Origin: WLWS01 sp965243105
Lineage (GTDB): Bacteria > Pseudomonadota > Gammaproteobacteria > Eutrophobiales > Eutrophobiaceae
Length of the DNA stretch: 64,000 nucleotides
NCBI GenBank assembly: GCA_965243105.1
Contig: CBDEUC010000003.1
Coordinates: 1,054,001 to 1,118,000, forward strand
Direction: 5' to 3'
Under the pieces are notes generated by a model. The model saw only the letters and a program-made list of their open reading frames with translations. It ran no database searches and was not told the DNA's origin. Of this stretch, positions 5,724 through 13,961 are shown in pieces. The first letter of the stretch is position 1. Every line of letters begins with the position of its first letter. Position numbers and translations under genes: made by a program.

Positions 5724-7118
5724 ATGACGAAGCCAGATCCCGCCAGGCACCAGGAAGTTAAACAGTTCTGGGATAAATACCTGAACTTACTTGCAAAACA
5801 CGGCATCAGTCAGAAAAACACACGCTGGTACGTTATCAGGGCCGAAAATTACATAAAGGCCCACTCTCAGAAAAAGCTATCAACACACTCTCCCGATGAT
5901 GTTTCAGATTACCTGCGCCGAATTGGAAATGCGGGAAATCTTCGGGACTGGCAGTTTAGGCAGGTGATCGAGGCCATCCAGGCCCTGTTTGAACTTACCA
6001 ACAATAGCCAGCTGGATGACTTCGACTGGCAGTACTGGCTGGACTCCGCAAAATCTCTCAATTCGACTCACAAGACCATAGCCAGGGAGTACCCTATACC
6101 GGGTACACAAAAGTACGCCGATAAGCCTATTCACCTGGACATGTCTGAGGCGAGGCGCAAGTACGAAGCATTGCGTTCAAACCTTGTAGCGGAGATTCGA
6201 CGCAGGGACTATTCAATCAGTACTGAACAAAGTTACGACAATTGGCTCTGCAAGTTCATTGCATTCAACAATAACGAGGATCCAACATTACTTTCTGATA
6301 GCGAAGTTCTTGATTTCCTCGAATACCTGGCAATCCGCTGCAAGGTTTCTCCAAGCACCCAGAACCAGGCCTTGAATGCCCTTGTGTTCTTTTATAACCA
6401 GTCTTTAAAAAAGCCTCTCGGTAACCTCCGCGAGTTTGTACGCGCCCGACCTTCAAAGCGATTACCCGTTGTCCTGTCCCGGGGTGAGGTACAAAGGCTA
6501 CTCGACAACATGAGTGGTATGGCACAGCTCATGGCTTCGCTAATGTATGGCTGCGGTCTGCGCATCATGGAGTGTATGCGCCTGAGGGTTCTGGACGTGG
6601 ACTTTGAGTACATGCAGGTAACCATTCGACAGGGAAAGAATCGAAAAGACCGGGTCACAGCCCTTCCTGAAAAACTGAGAGACCCTTTGCAGGAGCAGTT
6701 GCAAAAAGCAAAGAGCCTGCACGATGAAGACTTGTTGGAAGGTTATGGCGAAGTCTATATTCCAGCGGCCTTGCTTAGAAAATACCCAAACATTGCCAGG
6801 GACTGGAAATGGCAGTTTGTCTTTCCAAGTGGAAAGCTATGCGTGGATCCACGAACCGGCGGTATTAAGAGACATCATCTTCACGAAAGTACATTGCAAA
6901 AAGCCATTAAGAAAGCCGCAACCGCAGCTGGTATCACCAAGCGCGTAACCAGCCATACTCTCAGGCACTCATTCGCGACCCACCTTCTTGAATCAGGTTA
7001 TGACATTCGAACAGTACAGGAGCTACTTGGGCATTCAAACGTCTCAACGACGATGATATACACCCATGTGCTGAATAGAGGTGGAAGGGGAGTAAAGTCT
7101 CCCCTGGACGATCTTTAG
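5724..7118 (+). CDS. intI: Integron integrase with N-terminal extension
   Basis: A 464-residue tyrosine recombinase that inserts and excises cassettes at attI and attC. Catalytic residues visible are Arg280 (GCGLRIMEC), Lys305, His411-x-x-Arg414 (SHTLRHSFATHLL), His437 and Tyr446 (MIYTH). The insertion that distinguishes IntI from other tyrosine recombinases is present at about 345-395 (ALLRKYPNIARDWKWQFVFP, then DPRTGGIKRHHLHEST). Usual IntI proteins are about 320-340 residues; the extra ~125 at the N-terminus look like a second SAM-like core-binding domain. ATG 5724 follows GGAGG by 7 bases. The stop overlaps the convergent polyketide/fatty-acid gene's stop by 2 bases. Confidence 0.95.
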   Translation: MTKPDPARHQEVKQFWDKYLNLLAKHGISQKNTRWYVIRAENYIKAHSQKKLSTHSPDDVSDYLRRIGNAGNLRDWQFRQVIEAIQALFELTNNSQLDDFDWQYWLDSAKSLNSTHKTIAREYPIPGTQKYADKPIHLDMSEARRKYEALRSNLVAEIRRRDYSISTEQSYDNWLCKFIAFNNNEDPTLLSDSEVLDFLEYLAIRCKVSPSTQNQALNALVFFYNQSLKKPLGNLREFVRARPSKRLPVVLSRGEVQRLLDNMSGMAQLMASLMYGCGLRIMECMRLRVLDVDFEYMQVTIRQGKNRKDRVTALPEKLRDPLQEQLQKAKSLHDEDLLEGYGEVYIPAALLRKYPNIARDWKWQFVFPSGKLCVDPRTGGIKRHHLHESTLQKAIKKAATAAGITKRVTSHTLRHSFATHLLESGYDIRTVQELLGHSNVSTTMIYTHVLNRGGRGVKSPLDDL

Positions 7119-10100
7119 GCCTTTACAGAACTCGACAGGCTGTTGCGCTCAAAGGCCTGCTGCAGGCTGGCATCCATCACGCACTCGTAGGCTTCTATTG
7201 TTGCAATGAGCCTGTTGTCGCTGTCGATGAAATGGATTCTTGCCGTGGCCTGGTGCTGAGTGGCCTTTTCTATATCAAGCTGGATGGTGGCACCGTCTGC
7301 AGGGAACTGTCGCTGGAACTGCCTGTAGGATTTGAATCCCGTTGGCAGGCAGGGTTTGCCCTGCTCCTGGGTGCTCCAGAGTATGGCCATTTGAAAAGCC
7401 GCGTCCATCACCAGTGGATCCGCAAGCCAGGAGGAACGCATGGGTTGTTTCATCCATTCCGCAGGTGCGGGTGCGGCATTGCTTTTACCGCGAATGCCTT
7501 TTTCGGCACAGGCCTCGATGCTGTCGATACACTGCAGGGCTGGTCCGTGAAAAAGAATTTTCTTATCGTAAAAAGCAGGCTCTTTATAACCGTCACCGTG
7601 AAGCGGCTGCGGTGCTTTCTCGCCATTGCCGGCATGGCTGTGACCAAGGATCACCTCCGCGCTGGCGTGTAATACGTCGCCACTTCGAAGCTCCATGTGG
7701 ATCCGATCCCTGTCTTCTTCCATCACCGCGACACCGGCCATCACCTGCAGCTCACGGCTTTCATCCTGTTCAAGGACCACGCCCTTGAAAACTTTAAAAT
7801 CATTAATGCCGGTAAAGCTCATTCCCGGGTGGTTGTGCATGGCACCGTGGGCCAGCCATTCAGCAATAAGGGCTGCCGGTAAAACCGCGCGGCCATTCAT
7901 AACGTGTGAAGCCAGTACCGGGTAATCGGCAACGCTCAGGCTACGCTCCATCACCGTGTGCGTGGGCACCTCGTGTGCCGTCGCTACTGTGCCTGCCGTG
8001 TCATTTTCTTCCTCGAGCGGATCGGAACCCAGTATCACCACTTCCACCGGGCCGGGCTTGCTCACTTCATCAACGAGGTAGTCCGCACCGGCTTTAAGGG
8101 GAATCACGCCAACGCCCTCGCTTTCAAACAGCTTCTTCAGCTGCGGTGTCACCATGCCGCCATCCCAGGGACCCCAGTTCACACTGACCACCCGGCAGTC
8201 ATCGCGCCGCGTATGTTCAGCCTGCGCCATCTTGTTCAGCACTTCGTTCGCCACCGCGTAGTCCACCTGTCCCTTGCGCCCATAGCGCGCGGTGGATGAT
8301 GAAAAGGTCACCAGCATCTTCAGGCTGTCGTGCCTGCAGGCTTCAAGTAAATACCTGAGCCCATGTACCTTGGTGGCATAGACACTTTCAAACTGTTCGC
8401 GGGTCTTGTCTTCGATCAGGCGATCGGCAAGAACACCGGCGCCGTGCACGATACCCGCAATGGGCCCCAATGAATTTCGTGCTTCATCGATAAGCTGTTT
8501 CACCGAATGTTCGTCGGTGACATCCACGGCGCAGTACACCACGCGGCTGGCCACCTCACCCATGCGCGTGATGTTGTTGATGATCTCCCTGCCCTTTTCA
8601 ATCTCGCTGAAGCGCTTTTCGACTTCTTTCGGCGAAAGCTTTTCATCACTGTTGTTAATAATGGCCTGCTTGATTGCCGCTTCATCGCTGATGCCTTCAA
8701 GCCAGTCCGGCTCATCTTCCGGTAGAGGGCTGCGACCAAGAAGCAATAACTTGCAGCCGTAAGTCCCGGCCATGGCTTCAGCCACTTCCGCGGTCACGCC
8801 ACGCGCACCGCCGGTGACGATGAGCACATCTTCCTCATCGAGGAGTTTCCTGTCGCCCGCGGCCTCTATCGCCTGCTTGTTCAGCCTGAGCTGGTAGCGG
8901 GCATCGTTATCAAGCCCGACCTCAAGCGCACCCTTGCTGCCGAGTTCCTCGACAATCTTCTGCGCGAGCTTGATGCTGTTGCGTTTTGCCGGAATATCGA
9001 TCATGCGGCAGGTCACTTCCGGCCATTCCTTGTCCGCGGTCTTGATGATACCGGCCAGGCCGCCGCTTTCAGGATTGGCGCTGCCGGTGCCGTCGAGACC
9101 AAAGCGTCCACCAAGACGACTCATGCCCGCGAGCAGGACATCGCCCTTCTTGCTGTTGGTCTTCAGAACCGCTGAGGCCTTTTGCAGCAGCGCAAAAGCG
9201 CGGTGAAGAAATTCTTCGTCGGCGTTGGCGGGTGTTGCCAGCAGCAGGCCAACCACGTCATCACTGATGCTGGCGTCCAGCGTGGTGAGCTCTGCACTCA
9301 CGCCCTTTTCATCAAAGGCCTGAATGATCTTGCCCACGAGTTCACTGCCATCATCCAGCACCAGCACGCGCCCTTTTGGAAGCTGCAGCGCTTCACCCTG
9401 GGCATCCAGTGCAATAGCTTCAACGACACCGCGGTAAAGTTCATTACTGTCTTCAGTGTCCGTTGCTTCGACTGGTGCCGTAGCAGTGCTGCCCGCGCTG
9501 TCAGCCGCGGCGCTGCCAGCGGCCATGTGATCAACAATTTGCTGCAGCGTTTGCAGGCTGGCCAGCTCTTCCGGATTCACCGCCGGTGCTTCAGGTACTT
9601 TTTCCTGGAAGGCGCTCAAGATTTCCACGCGCTTGATGGAATCGATGCCGAGATCTGAGTCGAGATGCATGTCCAGCTGCAGCATGTCCACCGGGTAACC
9701 GGTTTTTTCCGCCACTACTTCAAGTAATGCCTGTTGCAGGACGTCGTTATCGACGCTCGCTGCCGGGCCCGCAGCAGGTGTTGTTGTTGCAGCTGCAGCC
9801 ACCGCCGGTGCGCTGGCCTGCATGAAGTCCACGATCTGCTGCAGGGTTTGCAGGCTGGCGAGGTCCTCCGGGTTCACGGTGGGTGCTTCCGGCATCTTTT
9901 CCTGGAAGGCACTCAAGATTTCCACGCGCTTGATGGAGTCGATGCCGAGATCACTGTCGAGGTTCATCTCAAGCTGCAGCATGTCCACGGGGTAGCCGGT
10001 TTTTTCCGCCACCACTTCAAGCAGGGCTGCCTGTAGCCTGCTGTTGTCCACGGCGGCAGCCGGGCCCGTAGCAGTTGTTGATCCAACAGGGGCTGCGGGC

Positions 10101-12337
10101 ACTGCCGGTGCGCTGGCCTGCATGAAGTCCACGATCTGCTGCAGGGTTTGCAGGCTGGCGAGGTCCTCTGGATTTACGGTGGGTGCTTCCGGCATCTTTT
10201 CCTGGAAGGCACTTAATATTTCCACGCGCTTGATGGAGTCGATGCCGAGATCACTGTCGAGGTTCATCTCAAGCTGCAGCATGTCCACGGGGTAGCCGGT
10301 TTTTTCCGCCACCACTTCAAGCAACGCGTTTTGTAACTTATCGTTTGCCACCGCGGGCTGCGCTGCTGCGACTTCAGCCGGGCTTTCCTGTGGTACACCT
10401 TCAGCGAGGAATTCCACGATGTGTTTTAACATCTGGAAGGTGCCCAGCTCTTCCGGCTGCACCTTGCTCATGGCCGGTAGTTTTTCCTGCAGGGTGGAAA
10501 GGATTTCCACGCGCTTGATGGAGTCGATACCCAGGTCCGTATCGAGGCTCATGTCCATGCTCAGCATCTCTACCGGGTAACCGGTTTTCTCCGCCACCAC
10601 TTCAAGCAAGAGTTTTTCATAGGCCGCGTTGTCCGCTGCGGGCTGTGGCGCGGGTGCAGCTTCTGCAACAGGTGCGGGAGCAGGTGCTTGCGCAACCGTC
10701 GCGGGCTGTGGCGCCGCCGTAGTGCTGGCTGGTGCTGGAGTGACTGGTGCCTGGGTAATTGGTGCCGGCGCCAATGGTGTAATGGGCTGGCCTGTTAGAA
10801 CTTGCCCAGAAAATAGTTGGTTTTGTTGTTGAATCAACTGCTGTATGTTCTGTAGCGCCTGCTCCTGTGATTCCAGGTACTGCCTGTGCAGCTGCGCGGT
10901 TTGCTCCTGCATTTTTTGCAGGGCAAGAATGCTTTGCTGGGTTGCCACCAGCGCATTGGGGTTGGCGGAGCTCACTGCTGCGCCCTGTGAAACGGGTGTC
11001 GTTGTTGACGCTGTTGCTGCTGGCGCACTTGTCGGTGCTGCCGGGCTGGCAACCTGCGGTGCAGGTTTGGGCGCGGCCTTTGCTTTACGTTCTCTTTGCA
11101 TTACGTGGTTGGCACCATTGATGGGAATGGTCATGCGAGATGACTTTTCTTTTTCAAGGTGGGCGATGCTTTCAAGATAGCCGGCATCCCACTTTTCCAC
11201 GTCCACGCTGCAACCCAGCACGCTCAGCTGTGCCAGCAGGCAGGCCAGGTCGTACTGCCCGCCCTTGCGACCCTTTGAGGGATCAAGGGACATGCTGTGA
11301 TGTTCTTTTTCACCCAGTATGGCGCCGACCAGTGAAGAAAGTACCTTGCCCGGCCCCACTTCCACGAAGCAGCGTGCGCCGGCCTCGTACATGTTTTCCA
11401 CCTGCGTGACAAACTCCACCGGTCTGGCCAGCTGACCGGCTAGCACTGTGCGTGCCTCCTCGGCACCGGCCGGATAAACCTCGGCGGTAGTGTTGGCGTA
11501 CACGAGGACATCGCCTTTTTTAAATTCAATGTCCTGCATGAACTCGGCGAAGGGCTTCTCTGCTTCCGCAACATAGATACTGTGAAAGGCGGCGGAGACG
11601 GGTAACTTCGTTGCACTGACGCCGCGGTCCCTGAATCGCTCAAGCGCGATATCAACATCGGCGCTGGCACCGGACAGCACAACCTGGGTCGGTGCGTTGT
11701 TGTTGGCAATAATGAGATCGAGCGGTTCTGCTTCCAGGAATTCATGAACAATGGCAGCCGATGCGGATACCGCGAGCATGGCACCGTGGTCGCCGTCCTT
11801 TGCCTGCATCAGTTCGCCACGCTTGTTGGCGAGACGGTGAAGATCGCTCTCGCTGATCTTGCCTGCCGCAAAAAGTGCAGTGAGCTCACCAAAGCTGTGG
11901 CCTGCCGTCGCAGATGGCTTAACACCAAAGTGCTCAAGCACCCTGTAGGCACCGGCGCTGCATGCGCCAAGCGCCGGCTGCGCGTGTTGCGTCAGGCGCA
12001 GGCGGCTTTCGTTTTCTTCTTTTTTCTTTGCATCAAACACGCTGATGGGATGCACCAGGTTATTCAGAAGTTCGCCTCCCTGCACCTCTTCCTTTATGGC
12101 CTGGCCATTCATCAGCGCCTGCTGCATTCCCGGGAACTGGCAGGCAAGATCCAGCAGCATGCCGGTGTACTGTGAACCCTGGCCCGGGAATAACAGTGCA
12201 GGTTCACCAACGGATTCGCCGCTACCATAGTAGGCGCCGCTTCGAAGCTGCCAGTGTGTTTCACCTTCCTTATCCAGCTGCGCCATGCAGTCGGCCACCA
12301 GGCTTTTTAAATCGGAGTCGGCTGTTAACACCAGCAC
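7115..12337 (-). CDS. PfaA-like multidomain synthase: AT, four ACPs, KR, DH
   Basis: A 1740-residue iterative synthase half. Order: acyltransferase (LLFPGQGSQ near 50; active-site GHSFG near 147), a Pro/Ala linker, four acyl-carrier domains each with LGIDSIKRVEIL around residues 606, 700, 800 and 900 (the Ser takes phosphopantetheine), ketoreductase (VLIVTGGARG near 1170), and a C-terminal hot-dog dehydratase (HVMNGRAVLP near 1479). This is the layout of PUFA-synthase PfaA after its KS. The given GTG start has no ribosome-binding site, and the frame is open back to 12442, overlapping the ketosynthase gene. The protein is therefore probably the continuation of the 12414-13961 product. It makes a polyunsaturated or related lipid chain by inference. 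Confidence 0.88.
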   Translation of the reverse strand: MLVLTADSDLKSLVADCMAQLDKEGETHWQLRSGAYYGSGESVGEPALLFPGQGSQYTGMLLDLACQFPGMQQALMNGQAIKEEVQGGELLNNLVHPISVFDAKKKEENESRLRLTQHAQPALGACSAGAYRVLEHFGVKPSATAGHSFGELTALFAAGKISESDLHRLANKRGELMQAKDGDHGAMLAVSASAAIVHEFLEAEPLDLIIANNNAPTQVVLSGASADVDIALERFRDRGVSATKLPVSAAFHSIYVAEAEKPFAEFMQDIEFKKGDVLVYANTTAEVYPAGAEEARTVLAGQLARPVEFVTQVENMYEAGARCFVEVGPGKVLSSLVGAILGEKEHHSMSLDPSKGRKGGQYDLACLLAQLSVLGCSVDVEKWDAGYLESIAHLEKEKSSRMTIPINGANHVMQRERKAKAAPKPAPQVASPAAPTSAPAATASTTTPVSQGAAVSSANPNALVATQQSILALQKMQEQTAQLHRQYLESQEQALQNIQQLIQQQNQLFSGQVLTGQPITPLAPAPITQAPVTPAPASTTAAPQPATVAQAPAPAPVAEAAPAPQPAADNAAYEKLLLEVVAEKTGYPVEMLSMDMSLDTDLGIDSIKRVEILSTLQEKLPAMSKVQPEELGTFQMLKHIVEFLAEGVPQESPAEVAAAQPAVANDKLQNALLEVVAEKTGYPVDMLQLEMNLDSDLGIDSIKRVEILSAFQEKMPEAPTVNPEDLASLQTLQQIVDFMQASAPAVPAAPVGSTTATGPAAAVDNSRLQAALLEVVAEKTGYPVDMLQLEMNLDSDLGIDSIKRVEILSAFQEKMPEAPTVNPEDLASLQTLQQIVDFMQASAPAVAAAATTTPAAGPAASVDNDVLQQALLEVVAEKTGYPVDMLQLDMHLDSDLGIDSIKRVEILSAFQEKVPEAPAVNPEELASLQTLQQIVDHMAAGSAAADSAGSTATAPVEATDTEDSNELYRGVVEAIALDAQGEALQLPKGRVLVLDDGSELVGKIIQAFDEKGVSAELTTLDASISDDVVGLLLATPANADEEFLHRAFALLQKASAVLKTNSKKGDVLLAGMSRLGGRFGLDGTGSANPESGGLAGIIKTADKEWPEVTCRMIDIPAKRNSIKLAQKIVEELGSKGALEVGLDNDARYQLRLNKQAIEAAGDRKLLDEEDVLIVTGGARGVTAEVAEAMAGTYGCKLLLLGRSPLPEDEPDWLEGISDEAAIKQAIINNSDEKLSPKEVEKRFSEIEKGREIINNITRMGEVASRVVYCAVDVTDEHSVKQLIDEARNSLGPIAGIVHGAGVLADRLIEDKTREQFESVYATKVHGLRYLLEACRHDSLKMLVTFSSSTARYGRKGQVDYAVANEVLNKMAQAEHTRRDDCRVVSVNWGPWDGGMVTPQLKKLFESEGVGVIPLKAGADYLVDEVSKPGPVEVVILGSDPLEEENDTAGTVATAHEVPTHTVMERSLSVADYPVLASHVMNGRAVLPAALIAEWLAHGAMHNHPGMSFTGINDFKVFKGVVLEQDESRELQVMAGVAVMEEDRDRIHMELRSGDVLHASAEVILGHSHAGNGEKAPQPLHGDGYKEPAFYDKKILFHGPALQCIDSIEACAEKGIRGKSNAAPAPAEWMKQPMRSSWLADPLVMDAAFQMAILWSTQEQGKPCLPTGFKSYRQFQRQFPADGATIQLDIEKATQHQATARIHFIDSDNRLIATIEAYECVMDASLQQAFERNSLSSSVKA
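9530..10625 (-). repeat. Four tandem ACP-coding repeats
   Basis: Four copies of an acyl-carrier unit lie in direct repeat with a period near 300 bases. The middle two (about 9820-10020 and 10120-10320) are almost identical at nucleotide level, consistent with recent unequal exchange. The leftmost and rightmost are more diverged. Confidence 0.9.
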
Positions 12338-12413
12338 CAGTCGATGGGGCTGGCTCGCATCGTAGTGTTCCAGTGAGCGCGCCGCTTCTGCTCTTAGATG
12401 CTGGTAATCCTTT

Positions 12414-12442
12414 TCAAGCTCGAGCTTGCTCAGCCTGTTTTT
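12414..12442 (-). other. Reading-frame junction between KS and AT halves
   Basis: The ketosynthase frame ends at TGA 12416-12414. The downstream AT frame is open from 12442, so the two overlap by about 29 bases in different registers (+1). A run of seven A on the coding strand (12444-12438) sits at the overlap. Loss of one A would fuse both into one protein of about 2,270 residues. Possibilities are a true split gene, a frameshift mutation, programmed +1 shifting, or a sequencing error. Confidence 0.75.
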
Positions 12443-13961
12443 TTAATTCGATGGTGTCGTCACCGCTCAGGGCGAGTAGTAATACCTGTCCGTCCCATTC
12501 GATGTTCGCTTTCTCTTCTTCCACTTCTTCCAGCACGCAGTGAAAGTTACTGCCGCCAAAACCAAAGGCACTCAGTGCGCCGCGCCTCGGTGTACTGGTC
12601 GCGCTGATCCAGGGTCGCTTGCTCGCGTTCACGTATACCGGTGCAGTGCCGGGGTCAAGCATGTCCAGTGGCTTTTCAACTTTAATGGTCGGTGGCAGGG
12701 TCTTGTTCTTCAGCGCCATGGCTACCTTGATCAGGCCTGCCACGCCGGCTGCGGCCTTGGCATGACCGATGTTGGATTTCACTGAGCCGATGGCCGCCCA
12801 GCTGCCTTCTTCCTGCGCTTCGCGATACACGCCGGACAACGCCTCGGCTTCCACCGCGTCACCGACTTTTGTGCCGGTGCCGTGGGCTTCCACCAGTTCA
12901 ATGGAACGCGGGCTGATGCCGGCCTGGTCATAGGCATCTTTTAATGCCTTGGTTTGTCCTGCCGCACTCGGTGCATAGATGGCGTTACCACGACCGTCTG
13001 AGCTGGAGCCGATACCTTTTATCACGGCATAGATCTTGTCGCCGTCTCGCTCGGCATCATCAAGACGCTTGAGCACAACGGCACCAAGTCCTTCACCAAG
13101 AATGGTGCCGTCACCGTTGTGGTCAAAAGGTTTGCTGTTACCGGTGGGTGACAGTGCCGGTGTCTTGCTGAAGCACATGTACATGAAGATGTCGTTGAAG
13201 GTATCAAGACCACCGGTGATGGCCATGTCGGCTCGGCCGGCATAGAGCTCCATCGCGGCCATGTGCACGGCGCTTAAAGATGATGCGCAGGCGGCATCTA
13301 CAACACAGTTCGTACCACCAAGATCAAAGCGGTTGGCAATACGCCCGGCAGCAACGTTGCCCAGTAATCCCGGAAAAGAATTTTCCTGCCAGGGCACGTA
13401 GCCTTCGCCGATACGTTCTACGATGTCGTCAGCGGTTTCCTTGTCGATGCCGGCGTCGGCCAGTGCCTGGCGCCAGATGGGATGACCCAGTCGTGCACCG
13501 AGGGGAATCACCAGTTCCAGCGTGCCGGTCACACCAAGAATGACACTGGTGCGATCGCGGTCAAACTGTCGACCATCATCCGAATCCCTTGCCGTAGCAT
13601 AGCCCGCATCCAGCAGTGCCTGTCGTGCCACCACCATGCCAAGCAACTGGGTGGAGTCAGTGGCTTCCAGGTTATTGGGGCTCAGGCCATACAGCAGCGG
13701 ATCAAAATCCACCGGGTCGATAAAACCACCGCGCCGCGCGTAGGTCATGTCGGGGCGATCGGGATCGGCGTCAAAGTATTCGTCGGGTTTCCAGTGAGTA
13801 TCGGGAATGTCGTCAATGGCATCCACGCCATCGCGTATGTTGGTCCAGTAGGCTCTGGCATCGCCAGCCTTTGGAAACAGGCAGCCGATACCGACAATGG
13901 CCAGGGGTATGGCCTTTGCTTCCGTCTCTTCCAGCTTGCCGGTTTTCACATCTTTACTCAC
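12414..13961 (-). CDS. PfaA-like beta-ketoacyl synthase
   Basis: A 515-residue condensing enzyme. It has the conserved triad of type I ketosynthases: Cys near 225 in DAACASS, His near 360 in VEAHGTGT and His near 400 in KSNIGHAKAAAG. The N-terminus AIVGIGCLFPKAGDARAYW is typical of PUFA-synthase and polyketide KS domains. The GTG start overlaps the stop of the preceding reductase gene (GTGA), so the two are translationally coupled. The C-terminus breaks off just after the post-KS linker begins (ALSGDDTIELKKQ), where PfaA proteins would continue into the AT domain. See the junction entry. Confidence 0.9.
   Translation of the reverse strand: MSKDVKTGKLEETEAKAIPLAIVGIGCLFPKAGDARAYWTNIRDGVDAIDDIPDTHWKPDEYFDADPDRPDMTYARRGGFIDPVDFDPLLYGLSPNNLEATDSTQLLGMVVARQALLDAGYATARDSDDGRQFDRDRTSVILGVTGTLELVIPLGARLGHPIWRQALADAGIDKETADDIVERIGEGYVPWQENSFPGLLGNVAAGRIANRFDLGGTNCVVDAACASSLSAVHMAAMELYAGRADMAITGGLDTFNDIFMYMCFSKTPALSPTGNSKPFDHNGDGTILGEGLGAVVLKRLDDAERDGDKIYAVIKGIGSSSDGRGNAIYAPSAAGQTKALKDAYDQAGISPRSIELVEAHGTGTKVGDAVEAEALSGVYREAQEEGSWAAIGSVKSNIGHAKAAAGVAGLIKVAMALKNKTLPPTIKVEKPLDMLDPGTAPVYVNASKRPWISATSTPRRGALSAFGFGGSNFHCVLEEVEEEKANIEWDGQVLLLALSGDDTIELKKQAEQARA

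Larger units (their letters stand above)
1..7118. mobile_element. Chromosomal integron: integrase, attI region and leftward cassette array
   Basis: A tyrosine integrase with integron-specific motifs (5724-7118, plus strand) is followed on its other side by at least 13 attC sites. Each attC separates a small minus-strand ORF from the next, so integrase and cassettes are divergent as in classical integrons. The attC sites are nearly identical over about 58 bases, share the left half AAGGCCCTCCAA (read on the coding strand) and differ mostly in the central stem. Such homogeneity is typical of sedentary chromosomal integrons rather than mobile resistance integrons. The array continues beyond the left window edge. 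No transposase, resistance cassette or class 1 3' conserved segment is seen. Confidence 0.93.

Noticed and set aside
5724..7118. Phage-type tyrosine integrase
   Set aside because: The IntI-specific insertion and ending (HVLNRGGRGVKSPLDDL) plus the adjacent attC array show an integron integrase.
12338..12450. Programmed -1 frameshift on the seven-A run
   Set aside because: A -1 shift enters the third frame, which meets TGA within a few codons. Only a +1 shift or loss of one A joins the two halves.
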